In this document: piece by piece, positions 50,033-63,090 of the stretch
Layout: each line of letters begins with the position of its first letter
Numbering within the stretch: the first letter of the stretch is position 1
Source of the DNA: Silurus meridionalis
Lineage: Eukaryota; Chordata; Actinopteri; Siluriformes; Siluridae
Length of the DNA stretch: 64,000 bases
NCBI RefSeq assembly: GCF_014805685.1
Contig: NC_060886.1
Span: 28,253,862-28,317,861, forward strand
Reading direction: 5' to 3'
Translations under genes and position numbers: made by a program
The notes under the pieces: model-generated
What the model was told of the DNA's origin: nothing
Databases searched by the model: none
What the model saw: the letters and a program-made list of their open reading frames with translations, nothing else

Positions 50033-50812
50033 TTATTATTATTAATATAATATTAATAATATTAAAATAATATTAGTCTTTTTTAATATTAATATTATAT
50101 TAATAATATTAATATAATATTATTCTTAAAAAAATATATAATAATAATATTAATATACTATTATTATTATAAATTTATTAGGCAAAAAAAGCAAAAAAAA
50201 TAAATAAATAAAAATAAACAGTATGAAGGAAATGTTTCTTTAAGGGTTTTTTTACGTTTTGTAATTTTTAGACGGTCCCTTAATACTTTCTCTTTTGACT
50301 TCTTGTAAAATTCATTCACCGAAATATCGGAGTTGCTCTACTTTTTAAAAAGACACGAGTTTTTTCTTTCTCATGTCTGTAGTGACAAAACGTCTGTTTA
50401 AGCATATTGTCCATTCCAAAAAGAGAAAACTCAAAAAGAAAAAAAGAAAGAAAGAGAAAAAGAAAGTACAAATGTTCTGCAATTAAATCTATAGTCCAGT
50501 CTGTAGAATCATACTGGAAATATACATAAGGCTCCATAACACATATTTAAGAAACAAAAAGCAGTGGAATGGAAACACCAAAATAGCAACAAACCTTCCT
50601 ACACACTAGAATGACTCACAACACAAAACAACACAAAACAACACAACACAGTCAAGACAACTTTTTTTTTTCATCTTAACAGAAATGAAGACATCCTGTC
50701 TCTATCCAGCTCAGCTTTCTCTCTCATATCTTATACATTTTCTATTCATTTGCTTACCAACCACCAGGAGAAGAAGGAGAAGATCGAGTTCGAGGTTCCT
50801 ACACAGGAACAT
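45374..50812 (-). CDS. ifnar1: IFNAR1-like class II cytokine receptor (CRFB5 type)
   Basis: Complete minus-strand gene, seven in-phase exons: 50758-50812, 48069-48189, 47314-47495, 46546-46688, 45984-46128, 45762-45889, 45374-45586; 987 nt, 328 residues. A Leu-rich signal peptide (LDLLLLLLVV) is followed by two fibronectin-III domains: PPPCDVQMIAVNLDYILRWD, CEGTTERWCDFT, VRVRAEAGLQHSNW; then YRVQYWEK and EYCVQVSIF, with canonical cysteine pairs in both. The membrane helix is near 220-240. The tail aligns with human IFNAR1: LLLEAQEECFTIAQV against its LLL..EE..KCFII segment, and it ends QDSGFSSG, like the DSGNYS degron. It should be a type I interferon receptor chain coupled to TYK2. Human IFNAR1 has four such domains; teleost CRFB5 proteins have two. 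IL10RB is an alternative on the ectodomain alone, but the tail argues against it. The start was chosen because it opens the signal peptide; in-frame upstream ATGs exist. Confidence 0.8.
45389..45406 (-). promoter_or_regulatory. DSGxxS degron codons in the IFNAR1-like tail
   Basis: Encodes D-S-G-F-S-S four residues before the C-terminus (GLES). In human IFNAR1 the DSGNYS motif, once phosphorylated, recruits the beta-TrCP ubiquitin ligase and drives receptor downregulation. The match here is by motif and position only. Confidence 0.6.
47522..47812. repeat. Compound (GATA)n/(GACA)n array in IFNAR1-like intron
   Basis: GATA blocks at both ends of GACA/GACG-rich blocks, with one unique patch (GAAGAGATGGAAGAATGG). 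It begins about 25 bp from the acceptor of exon 47314-47495. The minus-strand ORF (SVCL/SIYL repeats) that runs into that exon is an artefact. Confidence 0.97.
48420..49140 (+). mobile_element. Decayed Tc1/mariner-like transposase
   Basis: Broken plus-strand reading: LFEDLRIRIVSLHKDVQDYK (N-terminal DNA-binding part) and later LPTVKHCGGSILVCGCMSAA (catalytic core block), separated by frameshifts and stops. It ends at a GGAT/GGAT microsatellite (49136-49162). It lies in intron 1 of the IFNAR1-like gene. Confidence 0.8.
49728..50205. repeat. Extremely AT-rich low-complexity tract
   Basis: Nearly 480 bp with almost no G or C, made of TAATAT, TTATTA and TATTTATT units that are largely self-complementary. 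It is in intron 1 of the IFNAR1-like gene, about 600 bp downstream of exon 1. Confidence 0.95.
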
Positions 50813-50934
50813 TTCACAAGCTGGAGAGAAGAAGAGTCTTGAGTGAGAAAATGCAGCTGATCTGAAACCCATTCTGACAGCAGACACTTCCGCCTGAGCT
50901 GCTTTCAAAATCCCCAGCCACAACACGTGCATAC

Positions 50935-50935
<1 letters not shown>

Positions 50936-50969
<34 letters not shown>

Positions 50970-50977
50970 CAAGCAAG

Positions 50978-51055
<78 letters not shown>
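50936..51055. repeat. (TG)n-(CA)n inverted dinucleotide pair
   Basis: About 15 TG units, a 12-bp spacer (TTCAAGCAAGTA) and about 38 CA units. The arms are mutually complementary and can form a cruciform; alternating purine-pyrimidine also favours Z-DNA. It lies 125-245 bp upstream of the chosen IFNAR1-like start codon. Confidence 0.95.
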
Positions 51056-51114
51056 GCAAAGTCCTTCAAAAGAATAAGAATAATAAGAAATCTAGATGAT
51101 GATTCTTCATCATA

Positions 51115-51128
51115 GTGAAAGTGAAAGT
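51115..51128. promoter_or_regulatory. Candidate ISRE/IRF-binding site upstream of IFNAR1-like gene
   Basis: GTGAAAGTGAAAGT contains two GAAA cores with correct two-base spacing (GAAANNGAAANN), the consensus for interferon-regulatory-factor binding. It is about 300 bp upstream of the start codon of the minus-strand IFNAR1-like gene. It also abuts the TTTC array, so chance is possible. Confidence 0.4.
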
Positions 51129-51688
<560 letters not shown>

Positions 51689-51689
51689 A

Positions 51690-54454
51690 CAGTGTATATA
51701 CAGTGTATAATCTGTACATGTGTATATACAGTGTATAATCTGTACATGTGTATATACAGTGTATAATCTGTACATGTGTATATACAGTGTATAATGTACA
51801 GTGTATATACAGTGTATAATCTGTACATGTGTATATACAGTGTATAATGTACAGTGTATAATCTGTACATGTGTATATACAGTGTATAATGTACAGTGTA
51901 TATACAGTGTATAATGTACAGTGTATAATCTGTACATGTGTATATACAGTGTATAATCTGTACATGTGTATATACAGTGTATAATCTGTACATGTGTATA
52001 TACAGTGTATAATGTACAGTGTATAATGTACAGTGTATAATCTGTACATGTGTATATACAGTGTATAATGTACAGTGTATAATGTACAGTGTATATACAG
52101 TGTATAATGTACAGTGTATAATGTACAGTGTATATACAGTGTATAATGTACAGTGTATATACAGTGTATAATCTGTACATGTGTATATACAGTGTATAAT
52201 CTGTACATGTGTATATACAGTGTATAATCTGTACATGTGTATATACAGTGTATAATCTGTACATGTGTATATACAGTGTATAATGTACAGTGTATAATGT
52301 ACAGTGTATAATCTGTACATGTGTATATACAGTGTATAATGTACAGTGTATAATCTGTACATGTGTATATACAGTGTATAATCTGTACATGTGTATATAC
52401 AGTGTATAATCTGTACATGTGTATATACAGTGTATAATCTGTACATGTGTATATACAGTGTATAATCTGTACATGTGTATATACAGTGTATAATCTGTAC
52501 ATGTGTATATACAGTGTATAATCTGTACATGTGTATATACAGTGTATAATCTGTACATGTGTATATACAGTGTATAATCTGTACATGTGTATATACAGTG
52601 TATAATCTGTACATGTGTATATACAGTGTATAATCTGTACATGTGTATATACAGTGTATAATCTGTACATGTGTATATACAGTGTATAATCTGTACATGT
52701 GTATATACAGTGTATAATCTGTACATGTGTATATACAGTGTATAATCTGTACATGTGTATATACAGTGTATAATCTGTACATGTGTATATACAGTGTATA
52801 ATCTGTACATGTGTATATACAGTGTATAATCTGTACATGTGTATATACAGTGTATAATCTGTACATGTGTATATACAGTGTATAATCTGTACATGTGTAT
52901 ATACAGTGTATAATCTGTACATGTGTATATACAGTGTATAATCTGTACATGTGTATATACAGTGTATAATCTGTACATGTGTATATACAGTGTATAATCT
53001 GTACATGTGTATATACAGTGTATAATCTGTACATGTGTATATACAGTGTATAATCTGTACATGTGTATATACAGTGTATAATCTGTACATGTGTATATAC
53101 AGTGTATAATCTGTACATGTGTATATACAGTGTATAATCTGTACATGTGTATATACAGTGTATAATCTGTACATGTGTATATACAGTGTATAATCTGTAC
53201 ATGTGTATATACAGTGTATAATCTGTACATGTGTATATACAGTGTATAATCTGTACATGTGTATATACAGTGTATAATCTGTACATGTGTATATACAGTG
53301 TATAATCTGTACATGTGTATATACAGTGTATAATCTGTACATGTGTATATACAGTGTATAATCTGTACATGTGTATATACAGTGTATAATCTGTACATGT
53401 GTATATACAGTGTATAATCTGTACATGTGTATATACAGTGTATAATCTGTACATGTGTATATACAGTGTATAATCTGTACATGTGTATATACAGTGTATA
53501 ATCTGTACATGTGTATATACAGTGTATAATCTGTACATGTGTATATACAGTGTATAATCTGTACATGTGTATATACAGTGTATAATCTGTACATGTGTAT
53601 ATACAGTGTATAATCTGTACATGTGTATATACAGTGTATAATCTGTACATGTGTATATACAGTGTATAATCTGTACATGTGTATATACAGTGTATAATCT
53701 GTACATGTGTATATACAGTGTATAATCTGTACATGTGTATATACAGTGTATAATCTGTACATGTGTATATACAGTGTATAATCTGTACATGTGTATATAC
53801 AGTGTATAATCTGTACATGTGTATATACAGTGTATAATCTGTACATGTGTATATACAGTGTATAATCTGTACATGTGTATATACAGTGTATAATCTGTAC
53901 ATGTGTATATACAGTGTATAATCTGTACATGTGTATATACAGTGTATAATCTGTACATGTGTATATACAGTGTATAATCTGTACATGTGTATATACAGTG
54001 TATAATCTGTACATGTGTATATACAGTGTATAATCTGTACATGTGTATATACAGTGTATAATCTGTACATGTGTATATACAGTGTATAATCTGTACATGT
54101 GTATATACAGTGTATAATCTGTACATGTGTATATACAGTGTATAATCTGTACATGTGTATATACAGTGTATAATCTGTACATGTGTATATACAGTGTATA
54201 ATGTACAGTGTATATACAGTGTATAATCTGTACATGTGTATATACAGTGTATAATCTGTACATGTGTATATACAGTGTATAATGTACAGTGTATATACAG
54301 TGTATAATCTGTACATGTGTATATACAGTGTATAATGTACAGTGTATAATCTGTACATGTGTATATACAGTGTATAATGTACAGTGTATATACAGTGTAT
54401 AATGTACAGTGTATAATGTACAGTGTATAATCTGTACATGTGTATATACAGTGT
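51690..54454. repeat. 28-bp satellite array, block 1
   Basis: About 2.77 kb of the unit TGTACATGTGTATATACAGT plus GTATAATC. From about 52350 to 54200 roughly 66 units are identical base for base. The flanks mix in a 14-bp unit TGTACAGTGTATAA. The minus strand has no stop codon in any frame, which creates three overlapping 840-950-codon ORFs that are not genes. Confidence 0.98.
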
Positions 54455-54529
54455 CAACCTTTCTTTCTTTCTTCTTTCTTTATCAGTCAACCTTTCTTTC
54501 TTTCTTTCTTTCTTTCTTTATCAGTCAAC

Positions 54530-54588
<59 letters not shown>

Positions 54589-54599
54589 TATCAGTCAAC

Positions 54600-54654
<55 letters not shown>

Positions 54655-54703
54655 TATCAGTCAACCTTTCTTTCTTTCTTTCTTTCTTTCTTTATCAGTC
54701 AAC

Positions 54704-54737
<34 letters not shown>

Positions 54738-54745
54738 CAGTCAAC

Positions 54746-54807
<62 letters not shown>

Positions 54808-54815
54808 CAGTCAAC

Positions 54816-54882
<67 letters not shown>

Positions 54883-54934
54883 TATCAGTCAACCTTTCTT
54901 TCTTTCTTTTTTCTTTCTTTCTTTATCAGTCAAC

Positions 54935-54997
<63 letters not shown>

Positions 54998-55092
54998 TAT
55001 CAGTCAACCTTTCTTTCTTTCTTTCTTTTTTCTTTCTTTCTTTATCAGTCAACCTTTCTTTCTTTCTTTCTTTTCTTTCTTTATCAGTCAAC

Positions 55093-55151
<59 letters not shown>

Positions 55152-55162
55152 TATCAGTCAAC

Positions 55163-55209
<47 letters not shown>

Positions 55210-55273
55210 TCATTCTTTCTTTCTTTATCAGTCAACCTTTCTTTCTTTCTTCTTTCTTTCTTTATCAGTCAAC

Positions 55274-55304
<31 letters not shown>

Positions 55305-55315
55305 TATCAGTCAAC

Positions 55316-55374
<59 letters not shown>

Positions 55375-55426
55375 TATCAGTCAACCTTTCTTTCTTTCTT
55401 TCTTCTTTCTTTCTTTATCAGTCAAC

Positions 55427-55457
<31 letters not shown>

Positions 55458-55510
55458 TATCAGTCAACCTTTCTTTCTTTCTTTCGTTCTTTCTTTCTTT
55501 ATCAGTCAAC

Positions 55511-55545
<35 letters not shown>

Positions 55546-55635
55546 TATCAGTCAACCTTTCTTTCTTTCTTTCTTCTTTCTTTCTTTATCAGTCAACCTT
55601 TCTTTCTTTCTTTCTTTCTTTCTTTATCAGTCAAC

Positions 55636-55679
<44 letters not shown>

Positions 55680-55734
55680 TTTCTTTCTTTCTTTATCAGT
55701 CAACCTTTCTTTCTTTCTTTCTTTATCAGTCAAC

Positions 55735-55797
<63 letters not shown>

Positions 55798-55808
55798 TAT
55801 CAGTCAAC

Positions 55809-55859
<51 letters not shown>

Positions 55860-55870
55860 TATCAGTCAAC

Positions 55871-55925
<55 letters not shown>

Positions 55926-55936
55926 TATCAGTCAAC

Positions 55937-55987
<51 letters not shown>

Positions 55988-56037
55988 TATCAGTCAACCT
56001 TTCTTTCTTCTTTCTTTCTTTCTTTCTTTCAGTCAAC

Positions 56038-56072
<35 letters not shown>

Positions 56073-56083
56073 TATCAGTCAAC

Positions 56084-56126
<43 letters not shown>

Positions 56127-56137
56127 TATCAGTCAAC

Positions 56138-56196
<59 letters not shown>

Positions 56197-56207
56197 TATC
56201 AGTCAAC

Positions 56208-56258
<51 letters not shown>

Positions 56259-56269
56259 TATCAGTCAAC

Positions 56270-56336
<67 letters not shown>

Positions 56337-56347
56337 TATCAGTCAAC

Positions 56348-56409
<62 letters not shown>

Positions 56410-56410
56410 G
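54455..56410. repeat. (TTTC)n array with AGTCAACC spacers, block 2
   Basis: Nearly 2 kb of TTTC units interrupted about 30 times by (TA)TCAGTCAACC at 40-90 bp intervals. It has the same structure as block 1 and runs straight out of the 28-bp array (…ACAGTG/TCAACC). Long plus-strand ORFs are artefacts. Confidence 0.97.
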
Positions 56411-56486
56411 TTGGATGAGGCTCCAGTTCTCCAACATTATTATAACTAAACACCATTTCATAAGAAAAAGAAATAACGCTTTATCT

Positions 56487-58620
56487 GCACATGTACAGTG
56501 TATAATGTACAGTGTATAATCTGTACATGTGTATATACAGTGTATAATGTACAGTGTATATACAGTGTATAATGTACAGTGTATAATGTACAGTGTATAA
56601 TCTGTACGTGTATATACAGTGTATAATGTACAGTGTATAATGTACAGTGTATAATGTACAGTGTATAATCTGTACATGTGTATATACAGTGTATAATGTA
56701 CGGTGTATATACAGTGTATAATGTACAGTGTATAATCTGTACATGTGTATATACAGTGTATAATGTACAGTGTATAATCTGTACATGTGTATACAGTGTA
56801 TAATGTACAGTGTATAATCTGTACATGTATATACAGTGTATAATGTACAGTGTATATACAGTGTATAATGTACAGTGTATAATCTGTACATGTGTATATA
56901 CAGTGTATAATGTACAGTGTATAATCTGTACATGTGTATATACAGTGTATAATGTACAGTGTATAATCTGTACATGTGTATATACAGTGTATAATGTACG
57001 GTGTATATACAGTGTATAATGTACAGTGTATAATCTGTACATGTATAATGTACAGTGTATAATCTGTACATGTGTATATACAGTGTATAATGTACAGTGT
57101 ATAATCTGTACATGTGTATATACAGTGTATAATGTACAGTGTATATACAGTGTATAATGTACAGTGTATAATCTGTACATGTGTATATACAGTGTATAAT
57201 GTACAGTGTATAATCTGTGTATATACAGTGTATAATGTACAGTGTATAATCTGTACATGTGTATACAGTGTATAATGTACGGTGTATATACAGTGTATAA
57301 TGTACAGTGTATAATCTGTACATGTGTATATACAGTGTATAATGTACGGTGTATATACAGTGTATAATGTACAGTGTATAATCTGTACAGTGTATAATCT
57401 GTACAGTGTATAATGTACAGTGTATAATGTACAGTGTATATACAGTGTATAATGTACAGTGTATAATCTGTACATGTGTATATACAGTGTATAATGTACA
57501 GTGTATAATGTACAGTGTATATACAGTGTATAATGTACAGTGTATAATCTGTACGCGTATATACAGTGTATAATGTACAGTGTATATACAGTGTATAATG
57601 TACAGTGTATATACAGTGTATAATGTACAGTGTATATACAGTGTATAATGTACAGTGTATAATCTGTACATGTGTATATACAGTGTATAATGTACAGTGT
57701 ATACAGTGTATAATGTACAGTGTATAATCTGTACATGTGTATATACAGTGTATAATGTACAGTGTATAATCTGTACATGTGTATATACAGTGTATAATGT
57801 ACAGTGTATAATGTACAGTGTATATACAGTGTATAATGTACAGTGTATACAGTGTATAATGTACAGTGTATAATCTGTACATGTGTATATACAGTGTATA
57901 ATGTACAGTGTATATACAGTGTATAATGTACAGTGTATAATCTGTACATGTGTATATACAGTGTATAATGTACAGTGTATATACAGTGTATAATGTACAG
58001 TGTATAATCTGTACATGTGTATATACAGTGTATAATGTACAGTGTATAATCTGTACATGTGTATATACAGTGTATAATGTACAGTGTATATACAGTGTAT
58101 AATGTACAGTGTATAATCTGTACATGTATAATGTACAGTGTATAATCTGTACATGTGTATATACAGTGTATAATGTACAGTGTATAATCTGTACATGTGT
58201 ATATACAGTGTATAATGTACAGTGTATATACAGTGTATAATGTACAGTGTATAATCTGTACATGTGTATATACAGTGTATAATGTACAGTGTATAATCTG
58301 TACATGTATATACAGTGTATAATGTACAGTGTATATACAGTGTATAATGTACAGTGTATAATCTGTACATGTGTATATACAGTGTATAATGTACAGTGTA
58401 TATACAGTGTATAATGTACAGTGTATAATCTGTACATGTATATACAGTGTATAATGTACAGTGTATAATCTGTACATGTGTATATACAGTGTATAATGTA
58501 CAGTGTATATACAGTGTATAATGTACAGTGTATAATCTGTACATGTGTATATACAGTGTATAATGTACAGTGTATAATCTGTACATGTGTATATACAGTG
58601 TATAATGTACAGTGTATAAT
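56487..58620. repeat. 28/14-bp satellite array, block 2
   Basis: About 2.13 kb of the same satellite, but heterogeneous: 28-bp units alternate with TGTACAGTGTATAA units and a TATACAGTG short form, with point variants (TGTACGGTG, TGTACGCG). It is separated from the TTTC block by about 75 bp of unique sequence (56411-56486). Confidence 0.97.
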
Positions 58621-59318
58621 CGCCACCATATTGTCGCACTGAGGATTATAAAATCATTATAAAAATCATTATATATGTCAGATTATAAAATCTGGCAATT
58701 ATTCATCTGAAAATGAACTGATGTTTGGAGTGATTTTGCCATTACTTTTCTTAATAATTGTACACTAATAGACGTGGAGACTGTAAATAAGACTTAATGA
58801 ATGAATGCGCAAACCTAAAAAGAAAAATGTTTTATGAGTGTTTGAATATGGCAATTCAAATGCACTGATGTTTATGATTCTACAGAATGGTACAGTAGAA
58901 GGAGCTGATTAACTGAGTGAATTAAATGAATGAGCAAAAACAATGTCAAGGCAAAATCACCTTTATATTAGGTTTTTTTTTACATCTACACTATATTTCC
59001 AAAAGTATTGGGTCACCTGGTTATAAGTACAGTATGTGATTTTCATTGCATTCCACACTTAGTCCCAGTTTGTTCTTATAGTTTCCTCCACTCTTCTAGG
59101 AAGATGTTCCACTAGATTTTGGAGTGTGTTCATCAGCCACAAGGGTGTTATGAAAGGCAGGTACTGATGTAGGTGAGGAGACCTGGGGTGCAGTCAGCGT
59201 TCACATTCATCCCAAAAGTGTTAAGTAGGGATGAGATCAGAGCTCAGCAAGATCTTCCTCTCAAAACATGTAAACTGCAATGTCCAAGCCACACGTTTTT
59301 TTCCATGGCCTACAAATT

Positions 59319-59322
<4 letters not shown>

Positions 59323-59387
<65 letters not shown>

Positions 59388-59908
59388 TATATATACACAC
59401 ACACATATCCAGTACAGACCAAAAGTTTGGACACACCTTCTCATTCAAAGAGTTTTCTTTATTTTCATGACTATGAAAATTGTAGATTCACACTGAAGGC
59501 ATCAAAACTATGAATGAACACATGTGGAATTATATATGGAATTATATACATAACAAAAAAGTGTGAAACTGAAAAATGTCATATTCTAGGTTCTTTAAAG
59601 TAGCCACCTTTTGCTTTGATTACTGCTTTGCACACTCTTGGCATTCTCTTGATGAGCTTCAAGAGGTAGTCACCTAAAATGGTCTTCCAACAGTCTTGAA
59701 GGAGTTCCCCGAGAGATGCTTGGCACTTGTTGGCCCTTTTGCCTTCACTCTGCGGTCCAGCTCACCCCTAAACCATCTCGATTGGGTTCAGGTCCGGTGA
59801 CTGTGGAGGCCAGGTCATCTGGCGCAGCACCCCATCACTCTCCTTCTTGGTCAAATAGCCCTTGATGCCTTCAGTGTGACTCTACAATTTTCATAGTCAT
59901 GAAAATAA
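59323..59908 (-). mobile_element. TA microsatellite plus truncated inverted Tc1 derivative
   Basis: A (TA)n tract (59323-59385) adjoins the second copy of the element at 22067-22617, here from 59410 in opposite orientation. It keeps one long terminal repeat and the transposase C-terminal block, but the other terminal repeat breaks off at about 59908. The same TAG and frameshift at the IEM block are present in both copies. Confidence 0.88.
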
Positions 59909-60174
59909 ATATATGTGAGCAAGCGAGAGAGAGAGAGATTCTTTATACCTAGTTCATAAAGTAAAAGCCTGTGTGGGCATTGTTATGATCTGGGGTTGCT
60001 TCAGTTGATCAAGTTTTGACACTCGATGCAGCGGTCGTACTCTTCCATCATCAGTACACCAGCTCTTGGTGAGAAATCTTGATGGTAGTAAATGTATAAA
60101 GATGACAAGGACAGAGGTAACACAAGATTTATTGCAGCTAAATTCACATTTCCATTTGTTCATTTAAACAGACG

Positions 60175-60300
60175 CCATTAACCAAAGAGACTCACACTAT
60201 CTCATTTATACAGCTGAGCAGTTGAGGGTTAACGGCATTGCTAAGGATCTCGGGACGTCCAATCGGAAGTCCAACATCTTAACCACAGAGCTAGTGCCTT
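60175..60300. repeat. SINE-like repeat fragment
   Basis: CATTTATACAGCTGAGCAGT, GAGGGTTAACGGCATTGCTA and ACATCTTAACCACAGAGCTA match the family at 36020-36215. Confidence 0.55.
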
Positions 60301-60471
60301 TTCATAGCTTGTGGACCATGTCCAAGCCACAAAGTGACAATTTCATCATGGCCTTTAAGTTTTAACAAACCCCCCCCCTGGATAGACATAACCGAGCCTA
60401 TCCAGGAGTCTGGTGATTGTAAGGACTATGGAGATGGTAAGTCGAATCATCGTAACTCAGACCATCCATCC

Positions 60472-60494
60472 ATCCATCCATCCATCCATCTATC

Positions 60495-60575
<81 letters not shown>
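60472..60575. repeat. (CCAT)n and (CA)n microsatellites
   Basis: About five CCAT units, then TCTATCTACC, then about 38 CA units. Confidence 0.95.
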
Positions 60576-60577
<2 letters not shown>

Positions 60578-61526
60578 AGGTGCCTTCTGGTAAATTTAGT
60601 TCACCTTTCAAACAGAAGTAAAGAATATCCGAATATTGTAATATGATGTTAATAAGATCAGATTCTATAAGAATCGTATTAAAATGAGTGATACGAGTTC
60701 AATACAATGACTAAACAAAGCTACAAAATACGAGAAACATAAAAATCACAATGTGTCGCTGAAAGTGAAAGGATTTTCAACACAGTCTCTGACATCATGG
60801 CTCCAGCAGCTCGATCCGTTTTTATGCAGCGCTCGGCTCTTTTAATGCCATGTCCTTCAGCAGTTCCATTTTCAGCAATTCCCATCAGCAGTAATGGGGT
60901 GAAAGAGTAACATGAGTAAATGATGAGAAAGCAGACGTGAGAAAAAGCGATAAAGTGCTAATCTTTTGAACATCAGTCCTAAGGGTGTGGAAAGTCACGC
61001 CTAAGGCGGCATAAGCGTCTTTAACGACGACTTCATTTATTTTCCGACATATCTAGTCTTGCAGAAAGATCGGCTCATTCCCTCCTTCCCTCCTAACAAC
61101 AGGGCTCCTACACATTTTTCTAAATTCTGTACTTTTCCAGACTCAAATGGAAAAGAATGGATAGGAAAAATTTTTATAAAAATTCCAAAGTTAAAAACCC
61201 AAAACCCTATAATTTTAACTACTGTATAACGTGCGCTGTTACAATTTTATTAATTTTTTTTTTTAGGTAAAAAAATATTTTTTACAAATTCTTAATTTTA
61301 TATTTTAGAAAAAGCGAATAGGGCAATAGTATGGAGTATTTTTCAAAACGCTGTGTTCTTTTTTTTTTTTCTCCATGGAAATTCCTTAAATAAGATTCCA
61401 TACTTTTCTCAAAATGCATAGGAACCCTGTCACGAGTCTTTCGAAGTCTCCGCATGAAGCAGGCGGAAAGGACGAAAACCGAGACGAGGCACTAAAGGTT
61501 CAAAACCGTTCCCCTTGTCGACCCGA

Positions 61527-62396
61527 TTACACGCGCATGTCTTGCACGCCTTCGTCCAGCTCGTTGACTCGAGCTATCTTCTTTACCAGTTTGTCCATCT
61601 TCCCATCTCCGAGATCGTTCTGTCTCGATCCTTCGTTGGAATAAACCCCCGAGTCGCCGCTGCTGTGTCGGCTGTGCGTCCTGTCACTTTGCTGCGAGGT
61701 CTCGGGTGGCAGGTGAACCTCCAGGATGATCTCGTCGACCTTGATGGCCTCAGGCTCAGGGGTTAGAAGATCCACCCTGTCAAAGCAGATCTCCGTCTCT
61801 GGATCGGCGTATAATAAGCGGGGCATGTCACTCAGGAACTGCGGATGGGAAAATGACAAAATACATTAAAACGGCAGAATTTTTTTTATAGTTAAAAAAA
61901 ATAAAAAAATACAAAATTTATATACAAAAACTAAAAATGCAAAAAAAAATATATAAAATAATATATATTTTTTGTATATTTTTATTTTCTAATATAGTAA
62001 CCATTTCGGCATAAAAATAGATGTTTATTCCTCGAGTTTATCATCAACCAAAATTTGGATTTGGCTTTAAAATGACCTTTTTAAACAAAAATGAAACCTC
62101 CTTGCATGATATGTTTAGACTTTACGTGTTGCGTTCGTGTACAAGGACACGTTTTCTCTCTCTTTTCTTTGCCGTCGTGCCGCCCTTGGTACATTACTGG
62201 CCATTTAAAAAAAAAAAAAAAAAAAAAAGGTTCTGTACCCCTTGGATGAGTGCAGGCCGTGGGACCGTGGAGTAAAAGGTGCTCCTGATGACCTTTACCA
62301 CTTCAGAGACGTATCTGAAGAGCAACAGAATCGCGCCGAAACTCAGCACCAGTGAGAACAGGAAGATCAGGAAAATCTGCCAGTATGGGGTCTGAC
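61527..62396 (-). CDS. Second IFNAR1-like (CRFB5-type) receptor, C-terminal part
   Basis: Two last exons, in phase: 62239-62396 and 61527-61838 (stop TAA 61527-61529). The first encodes the membrane helix (IFLIFLFSLVLSFGAILLLF) and a box-1-like juxtamembrane stretch (STVPRPALIQG). The second encodes a 103-residue tail with FLSDMPRLLYADPETEICFD, which aligns with the TYK2-proximal SEQPLKNLLL..CFII region of human IFNAR1, then SSGDSGVYSNEG, close to human DSGNYSNE. The tail ends VQDMRV. The ectodomain exons lie right of the window; none was found in 62.4-64 kb. It is probably a tandem paralogue of the gene at 45374-50812 and keeps the fuller IFNAR1 tail. An IFNAR2/CRFB1-2 identity is less likely. 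Confidence 0.72.
61638..61655 (-). promoter_or_regulatory. DSGxxS degron codons in the second IFNAR1-like tail
   Basis: Encodes D-S-G-V-Y-S followed by NEG. The Tyr between the two serines matches human IFNAR1 more closely than does the paralogue at 45389-45406 (DSGFSS). Confidence 0.65.
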
Positions 62397-62461
62397 CTTT
62401 AACACAAATATCAATTGTTTAAAGAAATGACAAGAAAACACAAAATGCATCATGTGTCCAA

Positions 62462-63090
62462 CAGCACCATTACATGGACCTTACCGCCCAATGGACCTTT
62501 GTCAGTGATCTTGCCGGCAATGAACCATATTGGCCATGGACCTTACTGGTGTTGGGCCTTGGTGCCAGTAAGCCCTACTGGCAATGGGCTTTATGGGCAA
62601 TGGATCTTGCCGGTGCTAGACCTTGCAGGCAATGAACCTTACTGGCTCTGGATCTTACTGGCAAAGGACCCTGCTGGCAATGGATCTTGCTGGCAATGGA
62701 TCTCACTGGCTTTGTCAGTGATCTTGCCGGCAATGAACCATACTGGCAATGGATCTTACTGGTGCTGGATAAAACAAGCAATGGATCTCCCTTGGCAATG
62801 GACCCTACTGACACTGGACCTTACTGGCGCTGGGCCTTGGTGCCAGTGAACCCTACTGGCAATGGGCTTTATGGGCAATGGATCTTGCCGGTGCTAGACC
62901 TTGCAGGCAATGAACCTTACTGGCTCTGGACCTTACTGGCAATGGAGCTTACTGGTGCAGGACCCTGCTGGCAATCTCACTGGCTCTAGATCTTATTGGT
63001 TTAGAACCTTGTTGGCAATGGACCTCAATGAAAATGAACCTTGCTGGCAATTAACCTTACTGGTGCAGGACCTTGCTGACACTGGACCTC
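62462..63090. repeat. 16-bp minisatellite with higher-order structure
   Basis: Units of GGCAATGGATCTTGCT with variants (GGCAATGAACCTTACT, GGCTCTGGATCTTACT). Longer blocks recur: GTCAGTGATCTTGCCGGCAA at 62501 and 62714, and GGGCCTTGGTGCCAGT at 62554 and 62832. It lies in the intron just upstream of the membrane exon of the right-hand receptor. Confidence 0.92.

Noticed and set aside
52350..54200. CRISPR-like direct-repeat array of 28 bp
   Set aside because: No unique spacers, contiguous identical units, and eukaryotic context with introns throughout.
54409..56519. Three overlapping plus-strand ORFs of about 670-700 codons (FLSF repeats)
   Set aside because: Products of (TTTC)n arrays with AGTCAACC spacers.
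61527..62396. IL-10 receptor alpha or IFNAR2 identity for the right-hand receptor
   Set aside because: The acidic CF segment plus DSGVYSNE tail fits IFNAR1 better, though without the ectodomain this is not settled.
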